Shown: piece after piece, positions 7,003-14,192 of the stretch
Layout of the letters: every line of letters starts with the position of its first letter
Position numbering within the stretch: position 1 is the stretch's first letter
Assembly (NCBI GenBank): GCA_964194935.1
Contig: CAXMOL010000080.1
Location: 1 to 18,743 of the forward strand
From: JACZWZ01 sp964194935
Lineage (GTDB): Bacteria > Actinomycetota > Acidimicrobiia > Spongiisociales > UBA11373
Direction of reading: 5' to 3'
Length of the DNA: 18,743 bases
The notes under the pieces: model-generated
Told to the model about the DNA's origin: nothing
Seen by the model: the letters and a program-made list of their open reading frames with translations, nothing else
Databases searched by the model: none
Translations under genes and position numbers: made by a program

Positions 7003-8148
7003 GTGAGATCTGCAGTCATCGTCGATGCCATCAGGACCCCGGTGGGCAAACGCGGAGGCCAGCTTTCTGAGATCCACGCCGTCGACCTCGCCGCATTGCC
7101 GCTAAAGGCAATTACCGAACGCAATGGAGTGGACCCGGCACTCGTGGAGGATGTCATTCTCGGGTGTGTGACCCAATCGGGTGAGCAGAGCTACAACGTT
7201 GCTCGTAATGCAGCTCTCGCCGCCGGGTTTCCGGAAGAAGTCCCCGGCACGACTGTCGACCGAATGTGCGGATCCGGCCAACAGGCCGCCCACTTCGCCG
7301 CTCAGGGCGTGATCGCCGGCGCCTACGACGTCGTTATTGCCGGCGGTGTCGAGTCGATGAGCCGGGTTCCGATGGGATTCAATGCCCAGGGACCGGGGAT
7401 GCCGTTCGGTCCTGCGATGTCGGACCGCTACGCCAATGGTTTGGTGCCGCAGGGAATTTCGGCGGAGATGATTGCCGATAAGTGGGGGCTGTCGCGTGAG
7501 CGTCTCGACTCCATCGCTTTCGACTCGCATCAGCGGGCCGATCAGGCGACCGCAGCGGGGAAGTTTGAGAGTCAGATTCTCCCGGTCGAGACGGCGGCTG
7601 GTGTTGCTACTCGCGACGAGGGAATCCGCGCCGAGAGCACGATGGAGACGCTGGCGGCCCTAAAGCCAGCCTTCAAACCCGATGGCCGGATCACTGCTGC
7701 GAACTCCTCGCAGATATCCGACGGGGCGGCAGCAATTCTGATCATGAGCGACGCCAAGGCCAAGGAACTAGGCCTGGAGCCGATGGCTCGCTTCCATACG
7801 TTTGCGTTGGCTGGAGTCGATCCGGTGATGATGCTGACCGGTCCCATTCCGGCGACATACAAAGCCGTCGAGAAGGCCGGGATGGCCGTCTCCGATATTG
7901 ATCTGTTCGAAGTAAACGAGGCCTTCGCCTCGGTCATCGGTGCCTGGTTGGACGAGACCGGTGCCGACTGGGACAAGGTGAACGTCAATGGGGGAGCGAT
8001 CGCACTCGGCCATCCGCTCGGTTGTTCCGGGGCAAAACTGATGACCACTCTCGTTCACGAGATGCAGCGGACCGGGGCCCGCTTCGGTCTACAGACCATG
8101 TGCGAGGGTGGCGGGATGGCCAACGCAACCATTCTCGAGCTCGCATAG
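7003..8148 (+). CDS. Thiolase (acetyl-CoA C-acyltransferase)
   Basis: A 381-residue thiolase of normal length. Catalytic features: nucleophile C89 in VDRMCGSGQQA, NEAF, the GHPLGCSGA histidine motif and the C-terminal CEGGGMANA cysteine. ANSSQISDGAAA is also typical. It makes or cleaves 3-ketoacyl-CoA (beta-oxidation, or acetoacetyl-CoA formation); the sequence does not separate FadA-like from AtoB-like use. GTG 7003 is chosen over the longer upstream frame because AGGAG lies six bases before it and the product then begins VRSAVIVDAIRTPVG, the usual family N-terminus. A possible -10 box TAGAAT lies at 6969-6974 without a good -35. The small membrane gene follows after 6 bp. Confidence 0.95.
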   Translation: MRSAVIVDAIRTPVGKRGGQLSEIHAVDLAALPLKAITERNGVDPALVEDVILGCVTQSGEQSYNVARNAALAAGFPEEVPGTTVDRMCGSGQQAAHFAAQGVIAGAYDVVIAGGVESMSRVPMGFNAQGPGMPFGPAMSDRYANGLVPQGISAEMIADKWGLSRERLDSIAFDSHQRADQATAAGKFESQILPVETAAGVATRDEGIRAESTMETLAALKPAFKPDGRITAANSSQISDGAAAILIMSDAKAKELGLEPMARFHTFALAGVDPVMMLTGPIPATYKAVEKAGMAVSDIDLFEVNEAFASVIGAWLDETGADWDKVNVNGGAIALGHPLGCSGAKLMTTLVHEMQRTGARFGLQTMCEGGGMANATILELA

Positions 8149-8154
8149 GCGTCT

Positions 8155-8397
8155 GTGGGTCAGATTTTTCAGCTCGCGATCGCAGCGGCAATGGGCGTTG
8201 CCATTCTTCTTGCCGGTCGCTGGGCGATTCGGCTGCTGGCTACACCCGGTCTGGAAGATGCCGACCCCGACGACGTGGTCGAGGTAGATGCACCATTCCT
8301 ATGCACCGTGTGCGGTCTTCGACTCACTGTCACCCACGCCCAGGGTGATGATGTGAGCGCACCCCGTCATTGCCGGGAGGCGATGGAGCCCGTCTGA
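8155..8397 (+). CDS. Small membrane protein with Cys/His C-terminal motif
   Basis: An 80-residue protein from GTG 8155, six bases after the thiolase stop. Residues 1-25 form one hydrophobic helix (FQLAIAAAMGVAILLAGRWAIRLL). A short acidic stretch follows (EDADPDDVVEVDAP). The C-terminal part has C-x2-C-GL and, about 20 residues later, APRHCREAM. Two Cys pairs' worth of ligands (CxxC plus H-C) suggests a small rubredoxin- or zinc-ribbon-like knuckle. I recall similar small proteins in actinobacteria but cannot assign a function. The close spacing implies co-transcription with the thiolase. A palindrome 38 bases downstream probably terminates the transcript. Confidence 0.75.
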   Translation: MGQIFQLAIAAAMGVAILLAGRWAIRLLATPGLEDADPDDVVEVDAPFLCTVCGLRLTVTHAQGDDVSAPRHCREAMEPV

Positions 8398-8434
8398 AAC
8401 CAGGTGGAGCGCGTTATCCGATTCGCTCATCAAT

Positions 8435-8460
8435 GAACCATCCACAGCTGTGGATGGTTC
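8435..8460. terminator. Perfect 26-bp palindrome, probable bidirectional terminator
   Basis: The arm GAACCATCCACAG (8435-8447) is followed directly by its exact reverse complement (8448-8460). It sits in the 86-bp gap between two convergent genes, where a hairpin would serve both strands. There is no T-tract on either side, so it may be a non-canonical terminator or a protein-binding site instead. Its core ATCCACA/TGTGGAT resembles half of a DnaA box, and CGTGGATAA follows immediately at 8461-8469. Confidence 0.6.
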
Positions 8461-8483
8461 CGTGGATAACTACATAAGTGTGA

Positions 8484-8726
8484 TTAGTAGTAGTTGAGCG
8501 TCATCACGAAGCCGATCGCAATGGCCAGCAGTCCGATATAGAGCCAGTTGAGCGGATCGTCATACGGCATCAGATCGATGTAGTTCATGATGATGATGAT
8601 CACGCCGATGGCCATGAGCGAAAACATCGTGGCCACGTACCAGGTCGGCGAGACCTTGACCTCCTTGGGCGGAGGTGGAGTGTGAACGACCCGCTTGGGC
8701 TTCCGACGCCCTTTCGACTTTGGCAT
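8484..8726 (-). CDS. crgA: Cell division protein CrgA
   Basis: An 80-residue protein beginning MPKSKGRRKPKR, a basic cytoplasmic N-terminus like that of mycobacterial CrgA. A Pro-rich stretch (HTPPPPKEVKVSPTWY) precedes two transmembrane helices (about residues 28-47 and 59-78), with the second starting at LNWLYIGLLAIAIGF. CrgA is an actinobacterial septum protein that binds FtsZ, FtsQ and FtsI and helps recruit the peptidoglycan machinery. ATG 8726 fits family length; the frame extends 28 codons upstream but those residues are not family-like. There is no ribosome site; TACCCT lies seven bases upstream, consistent with a leaderless transcript. Divergent placement beside trpG/pabA matches the mycobacterial crgA-trpG neighbourhood. 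Confidence 0.92.
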   Translation of the reverse strand: MPKSKGRRKPKRVVHTPPPPKEVKVSPTWYVATMFSLMAIGVIIIIMNYIDLMPYDDPLNWLYIGLLAIAIGFVMTLNYY

Positions 8727-8733
8727 TGGGGGC

Positions 8734-8739
8734 AGGGTA
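8734..8739 (-). promoter_or_regulatory. Probable -10 box for a leaderless crgA mRNA
   Basis: On the minus strand TACCCT is followed by seven bases and then the crgA ATG, which would put the transcription start on the start codon. No Shine-Dalgarno sequence is present. I see no convincing -35 box. TANNNT at this distance is the usual sign of leaderless genes in actinobacteria. Confidence 0.4.
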
Positions 8740-8897
8740 GCGGTCCCCGGATGGCTCGATAGTGGGTCGCTCGGTGATCGCTGCACAGACAGATACCCCG
8801 GGCCGGTCATTCGCTGGACGTGATGCCGGAGTTATTCTCGGTGGATGGTGATGCACCGACCCCGCCAATCGGTTTCGGATATTGGGGTGACCCTGTA

Positions 8898-9461
8898 ATG
8901 AGAGTGCTGGTTCTCGACAACTACGACTCGTTCACCTTCAACCTTGTGCAATACCTCGGCGAGCTGGGCGCAGATCCCGTGGTGGTACGCAACGATGTCC
9001 TTCCTCCGGAAGAGGCCGTCGCCAAGTACTCGCCCGACCGATTGGTCATCTCGCCCGGTCCGGGTATCCCGGAGGATGCTGGATTCTCGGTGGATTACGT
9101 GAAGGCTCTCGGCGGAAGGATCCCGATCCTCGGTGTGTGTCTTGGACACCAAGCAATAGTTGTCGCATACGGGGGCGCGGTGCGCCGGGCTCCGGAGATT
9201 CGGCATGGGAAGACGTCGGAGATCAGCCATGACGGCAAAGGCCTATTTGTCGGTCTGTCGAACCCCTTTGTCGCCACCAGGTATCACTCCTTGGCCGGAT
9301 TCGATCTGCCGCCGGAGCTGGAGGTGAGCGCCACCAGCGAAGACGGTGTGATCCAGGGCATCCGACACACCTCAGCGCCGGTGCGCGGAGTCCAATTCCA
9401 TCCGGAAAGCATCATGACCACCGAGGGCAAGCGGCTACTGCGAAACTTTCTGGAGCTCTAA
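8898..9461 (+). CDS. trpG: Anthranilate/aminodeoxychorismate synthase glutaminase subunit
   Basis: A 187-residue class I glutamine amidotransferase, the length of TrpG/PabA subunits. MRVLVLDNYDSFTFNLVQYL is the signature N-terminus. The oxyanion segment SPGPGIPEDAG is intact, and the catalytic triad is C81 (GVCLGHQA), H168 and E170 (FHPES). It releases ammonia from glutamine for a chorismate-using synthase partner (TrpE or PabB); that partner is not in the window, so tryptophan versus folate use is open. ATG 8898 follows GGGGTGA by seven bases; the upstream extension to 8820 is not family-like. It is divergent from crgA, as in mycobacteria. Confidence 0.94.
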   Translation: MRVLVLDNYDSFTFNLVQYLGELGADPVVVRNDVLPPEEAVAKYSPDRLVISPGPGIPEDAGFSVDYVKALGGRIPILGVCLGHQAIVVAYGGAVRRAPEIRHGKTSEISHDGKGLFVGLSNPFVATRYHSLAGFDLPPELEVSATSEDGVIQGIRHTSAPVRGVQFHPESIMTTEGKRLLRNFLEL

Positions 9462-9477
9462 GCGATCTGGGATCGGT

Positions 9478-9492
9478 GCTGACTCAGTCAGC
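9478..9492. terminator. Short inverted repeat at convergent gene ends
   Basis: GCTGACT (9478-9484) and AGTCAGC (9486-9492) are a perfect inverted repeat around one base. It lies 17 bases after the trpG stop and includes the stop codon of the convergent lipoprotein gene. The usable stem is short and has no T-tract, so a terminator role is tentative. Confidence 0.3.
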
Positions 9493-10083
9493 TGTCGGCG
9501 GCGGACGGTACAAATCCTCCGGATTGGCGGGGTATTGATCGCATCCGAGTACCACTTCGACTATCTCTTTCATCTCGGCCGGAATCCAAGGCGTATTGGC
9601 GAGTGCACCGCGCTCGGCGGTGGCGTCGAGTCTGGCCTGAAAGTCGACACACACCCGTATGTCCTTGATGAGAGCATCCCGGTAGGCCTCCATCTCGGGA
9701 CTCTCCGAGAGTTCGTCCCAATCTGCCGCGGTACCTGCTCGGATCGCCAACGCCTCGAGCGGGAGGCTCTTGAAGAAGAGATAGTGGAGGTCGGCAATCT
9801 GATCGGGAGGCTCGATGGCGGCAGTGGCCTCAAGAGCCTCGGCCTGGATCTCGGCCGTTCGTTCGAGAGCCACATGCAAGTCGTGCGGTGTGAATTCGTT
9901 CAGCTGTGATCTGTCGGCGATGACCACTGCCCCTTGCGGGTTGGCGACCACCATCTCCCCGTATTGCTGCATCGCCCGGCCATTGATGGCGTTGACCGCC
10001 TCGACGTAATCGGTCAGCGACATCTCGCCGCCGCCGCAACTTGAGACCAGCACCACGCAGAGACCAAGAAGCATGAAGCGCAT
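9484..10083 (-). CDS. Predicted lipoprotein of unknown function
   Basis: A 199-residue protein with a lipoprotein signal: MRFMLLGLCVVL followed by lipobox VSSC, giving lipidated C16 and a GGG spacer. The mature part is mainly helical and Ala/Glu-rich (TDYVEAVNAINGRAMQQYGEM, HVALERTAEIQAEALEATAAI). It has Trp/Pro-containing segments near the end and two further cysteines (IRVC and LGC) that could form a disulfide outside the membrane. I do not recognise the family. It follows the second membrane cyclase on the same strand after a 101-bp gap that contains one copy of a 41-bp repeated element, so it may have its own promoter. No strong ribosome site is visible at ATG 10083. Confidence 0.8.
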   Translation of the reverse strand: MRFMLLGLCVVLVSSCGGGEMSLTDYVEAVNAINGRAMQQYGEMVVANPQGAVVIADRSQLNEFTPHDLHVALERTAEIQAEALEATAAIEPPDQIADLHYLFFKSLPLEALAIRAGTAADWDELSESPEMEAYRDALIKDIRVCVDFQARLDATAERGALANTPWIPAEMKEIVEVVLGCDQYPANPEDLYRPPPTAD

Positions 10084-10118
10084 TGCGATTACCTATCTAT
10101 CCGGTCGGCAGTGCACCA

Positions 10119-10159
10119 AATGTCCTGCCACGCCGCCACGGCGAATAGAGCCGAACGTC
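10119..10159 (-). repeat. Dispersed 41-bp element, copy 1, upstream of the lipoprotein gene
   Basis: Copy 1 reads AATGTCCT, then 19 GC-rich bases, then TAGAGCCGAACGTC on the plus strand. The same ends with a 20-base middle occur at 16895-16936. On the minus strand it starts GACGTTCGGC and ends about 36 bases before the lipoprotein start. GACGTT and GACATT form loose direct repeats 35 bases apart. A promoter-proximal binding site is the likeliest role (inference). Confidence 0.55.
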
Positions 10160-10184
10160 GTAGATGAGTTTGGTATTGCTCGGG

Positions 10185-11408
10185 TCATGCTGCCGGAGAG
10201 CGAGACGAGGTCACCCACCACGTCTCCATCTCTCCTTTGCCCTTGACCTCGATCGAGCCCCGAGGTTCGCAGACGAACTCGTCCTTAATCAGGGCATAGG
10301 TCGACGCGGTGATGTGGACCCGGCCCGGTTGGCCGTGCGACTCCATTCGGCTCGCCACATTGACCGTGTCGCCCCACACGTCGTAATGGAATTTGGTGGT
10401 ACCTATCACCCCAGCCACCAGCGGGCCGGAGTTGATGCCTATCCGAAACTCGACCCGTTGCCCGTTCAGCTTGGATACGTCATGGGCGGCGTTGATCATG
10501 TCGAGCGCCAATTGAGCCAGTGCGGCTGCATGGTCCGAGCGTCGCGTTGGAACGCCGGCGGCGACCATGTAGTTGTCTCCGATCGTTCGAATCTTCTCGA
10601 GACCGCAGTTCTCGACTAGTCCGTCGAACGCAGAGAACACCTCATTGAGCCAGTCGACCGCTTCTTCTGGCTCCATGGTGGCGAAGAGGGGAGTCGAGCC
10701 GACGATGTCGGCGAACAGCACACTGGCCGAGTCGTAGTGATCTGCGATAGTCCGGTCGCTCGCCTTGAGGATCGGTGCGATCTCGCGTGGCAGAACGTTG
10801 AGAAGCAGCCGATTGGCGTTCTCCCTCTCCCCGACGGCTGTGTTGACGAAGTACCCGGCGAAAGCAAAGACGACCACAGAACAGACTCCCAGATTGACCG
10901 CGAAGAAGAACAGTTGCTCAGTATCGGTCACGGCCTGGGCATGGGATTCGAAGTAGCTGTCAAACGTGACGGTGATGGCGAGGTTTGCCAGAAAGAGGAC
11001 CAGCCAAATCAAAGACTGCCGGACCGAGAGGAATACGAGCGCCATGATCGGTCCGAGGAACGCCCATGCCAACACGAACCCGGATTCGAAGGCTCCTCCA
11101 ATGCTCCACTGGATAAACGCAGTGACGTACACGATGGTGACGATCTGGGTGTAGACCACGGGTCGGTGGTCTTTGAGCACATGCGAGACGATCAAGGCGC
11201 CCCCGACCAACACCACGAAGGTCAGCGGGAGAGCGGCTGTAAATCCCCAGCCGAGGATCACTACGTACATGACGGTCCAGAGCGCTCCGGCGACGCAGCA
11301 CGAGCCAGCCACAATGAACGCCGCCAACTTCTCAGACCGGACTTCGACGGTGTCGTTGGGGTGGTGGGCGAAGAAAGTCCTCAGATTCACGTCGAGGACC
11401 GTACCCAA
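10185..11408 (-). CDS. Membrane-bound class III adenylate/guanylate cyclase (paralogue 2)
   Basis: A 407-residue protein with about six hydrophobic helices (residues 27-190), a linker ending NRLLLNVLPREIAPIL and a class III catalytic domain (about 226-395). Metal ligands are D234 and D278, with D343 in DVWG, N350 and R354; the purine-determining Lys is R274. It shares long blocks with the 5587-6813 protein (EKIRTIGDNYMVA, YDVWGD, ASRMESHG, LIKDEF, PRGSIE), while the membrane halves have diverged. This suggests duplicated enzymes with different inputs. The start is TTG 11408, or GTG 11390, which has TACGGT seven bases upstream and would be leaderless; I cannot decide. It lies 101 bp upstream of the lipoprotein gene on the same strand. 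Confidence 0.93.
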   Translation of the reverse strand: MGTVLDVNLRTFFAHHPNDTVEVRSEKLAAFIVAGSCCVAGALWTVMYVVILGWGFTAALPLTFVVLVGGALIVSHVLKDHRPVVYTQIVTIVYVTAFIQWSIGGAFESGFVLAWAFLGPIMALVFLSVRQSLIWLVLFLANLAITVTFDSYFESHAQAVTDTEQLFFFAVNLGVCSVVVFAFAGYFVNTAVGERENANRLLLNVLPREIAPILKASDRTIADHYDSASVLFADIVGSTPLFATMEPEEAVDWLNEVFSAFDGLVENCGLEKIRTIGDNYMVAAGVPTRRSDHAAALAQLALDMINAAHDVSKLNGQRVEFRIGINSGPLVAGVIGTTKFHYDVWGDTVNVASRMESHGQPGRVHITASTYALIKDEFVCEPRGSIEVKGKGEMETWWVTSSRSPAA

Positions 11409-11501
11409 TCATGGGCCCCGTCGCTGTCGTCACGATGCCGTGCTTGGGGTGGCGAGTCGTGGTCGGTCAGTGTTCGAGGTGGCTGGTCCCGATCCGTCCG
11501 G

Positions 11502-11843
11502 TCAATCTGAGAGGTTGGGCGTGTCCGGGTCGGATGATGCGGAAGTAAACCGCAGGACGTAATACTGCTCATCGTGATTGTTGGCAATGCGGCGATAGTC
11601 GTCCATGGCCGACAGTGCCATCCTCTCTGACTGCGGACCGGGCATACCCTTGGAGTCTCGACCGAACTGATCGGCGCGATGGAGCATCTCGGTCTTGAAC
11701 AGAGGAGATCCTGAGGCTCTTCTCGAGATCTTGTCGATGGGGTGAAGGGCAAGGGCGATCGTCGAAGCTTGGGACGGCGTCATTCCACGTCTCCTTACGA
11801 GATCGAAGAATGCTCGCTTTCGCTTGCCCATCGACATGCGCAC
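11502..11843 (-). CDS. Hypothetical protein, doubtful
   Basis: A 113-residue open frame, MRMSMGKRKRAFFDLVRRRG at the start, unrecognised. It has a basic N-terminus, a Ser/Thr/Gln helix-like segment (MTPSQASTIALALHP) and a polar C-terminal half with EQYYVLRFTSASS. Composition looks protein-like and no competing frame in 11409-11986 is better, but there is no ribosome site before any of the three Met codons at the start. It could be a small cytoplasmic protein or a chance ORF. It is divergent from the membrane gene at 11987; the 143 bp between them show no clear promoter. Confidence 0.4.
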   Translation of the reverse strand: MRMSMGKRKRAFFDLVRRRGMTPSQASTIALALHPIDKISRRASGSPLFKTEMLHRADQFGRDSKGMPGPQSERMALSAMDDYRRIANNHDEQYYVLRFTSASSDPDTPNLSD

Positions 11844-11986
11844 AGCATTGTCATGTTGGGCCGTTTATGCCAGCGCAGAGGGGTGGCAACTGTGCTGATG
11901 TTGGGGAAACCCACGTGGACTACCGTTCGCTTCCCATCTCGTCCGGCATCGTTCCCATCTCCACATGAGGTAGGCCCAGGAGGAAA

Positions 11987-12301
11987 GTGACAACCCTGCT
12001 CGTCTCCTTTGTTCTCTTCACCGCCGTCTCGTTGGCGTTGGGCATTCCGTTGTTTCTGGTAGCTCGAGCAATCGGTCGCGCCGACACGGTTCGCCGGTTT
12101 GCTGGTGGAGCCGCCTTCGTGGGCCTGTTCTGCGCGACGCTGGCATATAGCTCGGACCGGTTGGTGAGCCAATGCATCGCCAGCGGCGCCAACCCCAAAT
12201 ATGCATGCGTCGACCTCGGCTCGGCCGGTCTCAAGGCGATGGCCCTCGGCGGCTACGCCATCGCGGCGTGGCTGACAGCAGTCGTTTTGTGGCGAAGGTA
12301 G
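11987..12301 (+). CDS. Small three-helix membrane protein
   Basis: A 104-residue protein from GTG 11987. Three hydrophobic segments are visible: about residues 3-26 (LLVSFVLFTAVSLALGIPLFLVA), 38-55 (FAGGAAFVGLFCATLAYS) and 84-101 (MALGGYAIAAWLTAVVLW). A polar loop between the second and third carries two cysteines (SQCIASGANPKYACVD) that could pair outside the membrane. AGGAGGAAA directly precedes the start; the ribosome site is strong, but its spacing (three bases) is short. The family is not recognised. It lies 66 bp upstream of the amidohydrolase, which appears to have its own promoter. Confidence 0.7.
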   Translation: MTTLLVSFVLFTAVSLALGIPLFLVARAIGRADTVRRFAGGAAFVGLFCATLAYSSDRLVSQCIASGANPKYACVDLGSAGLKAMALGGYAIAAWLTAVVLWRR

Positions 12302-12354
12302 ATCGAGAGTTACTTTCGACCGACTAGCGAAGATTTCGCTTCCGATGGGGACGG

Positions 12355-12360
12355 TATTGT
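12355..12360 (+). promoter_or_regulatory. Probable -10 box for the amidohydrolase gene
   Basis: TATTGT stands exactly seven bases before ATG 12368, and there is no Shine-Dalgarno sequence. This is the leaderless arrangement seen also at crgA. No good -35 match is visible. Confidence 0.4.
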
Positions 12361-12367
12361 CTCCGCC

Positions 12368-13558
12368 ATGACGGATCTACTTGCTGCAGCCGAAGAACTA
12401 CAGGCCGAAACCGTGGACCTGCGACGCAACTTGCATCGCCACCCCGAGGTCGGCAACGACATTCCGATCACTCGCGGAATCGTTCTCAAGGCGCTCGAAG
12501 GACTTCCACTGGAGTTGAACCTCCACGAAACCACGAGCGGCATTGCTGCTGTTCTGCGGGGCGGCCAACCTGGTGAAACCGTTCTGCTGCGAGGAGATAT
12601 GGACGGGCTCCCGATGCCCGAGGACACCGGCCTCGAGTACGCCTCCGAGCATGATGGTTCGATGCATGCGTGTGGGCACGATCTCCACACATCGATGCTG
12701 GTGGGAGCCGCCAAGCTGTTGTCGTCGATGAAAGATGACATTGCCGGCAATGTCGTATTCATGTTTCAGCCGGGCGAAGAAGGCCACCACGGTGCGAAGT
12801 TCATGTTGGAGGAAGGGCTGTTGGAGTCGTCGGGTGAGAAACCCACCGGCGCCTTCGCTATTCACGTTTCTCCTTGGTTCGCAAGTGGGACAATCAACCT
12901 CAAGCCGGGCCCGGCGATGGCGTCTGCCGACGAGGTGCACATCACCGTGAAGGGCCGAGGCGGGCACGCTTCGAGCCCGTTTCTATCGCTGGATCCCATT
13001 CCGATCGCCGCAGAAATCGTATTGGCCGTCGAAACGGCGATCACTCGACGGATCAATGTGTTCGACCCCGGTGTAATCACGTTCGGATTAATACAGGCAG
13101 GTACGACCAACAACGTAATCCCCGAGAAGGCACAACTCTCGGGCACGATCAGGGCGTTCTCCGAGGCCACCCGTGCCGAATTGCACGCCATTCTCGAGCG
13201 GGTCGCCACGCATATCGCAGCTGCCCATACCGCTGAGGCGACGGTCGAAATCAAGCCCGGCTATCCGGTTTCGATCAACGATCCGGAGTTTGCCGCCTTC
13301 GTTACGGATGTCGCCGGGGGGCTGGTGGGCGAGGATCTGGTGGTGCCAGTTCCGGCACCGATCATGGGTGCGGAGGACTGGAGCTACGTGATGAACGAGG
13401 TGCAAGGGACGATGGCGTTCCTCGGTGCGTGTCTTCCCGATTTGGTGCCCGGCGAGTCACCCGGGAATCACTCGAACCTTGTCCTATTCGACGAGGCGGC
13501 GATGACCACAGGTGTTGCGCTCTACTCGGCCGTCGCACTGAGCCACCTCAGTCGGTAG
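12368..13558 (+). CDS. M20D-family metallo-amidohydrolase
   Basis: A 396-residue zinc- or manganese-dependent amidohydrolase of the hippuricase/IAA-amino-acid hydrolase group. Ordered motifs: LRRNLHRHPEVGN, LLRGDMDGLP, HACGHDLHTSML (ligands C102 and H104), FQPGEEGHHGA (E137 and E138), AIHVSP (H166), the lid-domain GRGGHASSP, NVIPEKAQLSGTIRAF, and C-terminal NHSN (H368). These enzymes cleave N-acyl amino acids, releasing the amino acid and a carboxylate; the acyl group used here is not predictable. The protein has no signal peptide, so it is cytoplasmic. ATG 12368 gives the expected N-terminus. It converges on the LysE-type exporter gene with a 19-bp gap and no clear terminator. Confidence 0.94.
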   Translation: MTDLLAAAEELQAETVDLRRNLHRHPEVGNDIPITRGIVLKALEGLPLELNLHETTSGIAAVLRGGQPGETVLLRGDMDGLPMPEDTGLEYASEHDGSMHACGHDLHTSMLVGAAKLLSSMKDDIAGNVVFMFQPGEEGHHGAKFMLEEGLLESSGEKPTGAFAIHVSPWFASGTINLKPGPAMASADEVHITVKGRGGHASSPFLSLDPIPIAAEIVLAVETAITRRINVFDPGVITFGLIQAGTTNNVIPEKAQLSGTIRAFSEATRAELHAILERVATHIAAAHTAEATVEIKPGYPVSINDPEFAAFVTDVAGGLVGEDLVVPVPAPIMGAEDWSYVMNEVQGTMAFLGACLPDLVPGESPGNHSNLVLFDEAAMTTGVALYSAVALSHLSR

Positions 13559-13577
13559 CAGTCGAATACCGTCGATT

Positions 13578-14192
13578 TCAGCGCTGCTGGAAGGCCAATC
13601 GTGCCGCGAGCAACGCAAACGCTCCCGCAAAACCACGTTGTAGCCACTCGACGACATTCGGCGAGTTGATCACTCGTTCACGAAGCTTGCTGGCCAACAG
13701 TCCATAGATGACGAACACCACGAGTGTGAGGCCCATGAACACCCCACTGAGCAGAAGCATCCGCGCTGCTATGGCGGACTCGCTGGTCAGGAACTGCGGC
13801 ATGAATGCGAAGAAGAAGAGAGTGAGCTTCGGGTTGAGAAGGTTGATGAGGATGCCGCGGGTGACAATCGTCCGGGCTTGGTTCGAACGATCGGAATCCA
13901 CAACGCTCAGTGCCCCGGTACTCCGCCACATGGCCCAAGCCAGGTAGAGCAGATACAGCACCCCGAGGAGCTTGAGGAGCCGAAAGACTTCGGCGCTCAT
14001 TTGCATCAGGGCTGAGATTCCGAGACCGCTCGCAATCAGGTGGGGAACGATGCCGAGCGTGCAGCCGACTGCCGCATAGGCGCTGGCGCGGCGCCCTTGG
14101 AACAGACCGGCAGACACGGTGTAGATCACCCCGGTTCCCGGTACGAGCACCACCACGAGGGCAGTCACAAGGAACTCGGTGCTGATGTTCAT
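13578..14192 (-). CDS. LysE/RhtB-family amino-acid exporter
   Basis: A 204-residue inner-membrane protein with about six hydrophobic segments. LysE-family marks are the N-terminal PGTGVIYTVSAGLFQGRRASAYAAVGCTLG type segment, LLKLLGVLYLLYLAWAMWR, and the central LLNPKLTLFFFAFMPQF. The family exports amino acids or their analogues with proton motive force. The start ATG 14192 overlaps the stop of the PEP-mutase-like gene by four bases (ATGA), so translation is coupled. Coupling to that enzyme suggests export of a related small carboxylic or amino acid, but the substrate is not readable from sequence. Confidence 0.92.
   Translation of the reverse strand: MNISTEFLVTALVVVLVPGTGVIYTVSAGLFQGRRASAYAAVGCTLGIVPHLIASGLGISALMQMSAEVFRLLKLLGVLYLLYLAWAMWRSTGALSVVDSDRSNQARTIVTRGILINLLNPKLTLFFFAFMPQFLTSESAIAARMLLLSGVFMGLTLVVFVIYGLLASKLRERVINSPNVVEWLQRGFAGAFALLAARLAFQQR

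Noticed and set aside
10737..11510. 257-residue plus-strand ORF opposite the second membrane cyclase
   Set aside because: It is antisense to the membrane half of a clear cyclase; its Asp/Glu/Gly/Arg-rich content is what the complement of hydrophobic codons produces.
11795..12234. Minus-strand ORFs of 125 and 104 residues overlapping the small membrane gene
   Set aside because: They are antisense to the GTG 11987 gene, which has AGGAGG and three membrane segments; the minus products are Arg/Gln/Pro-rich without pattern.
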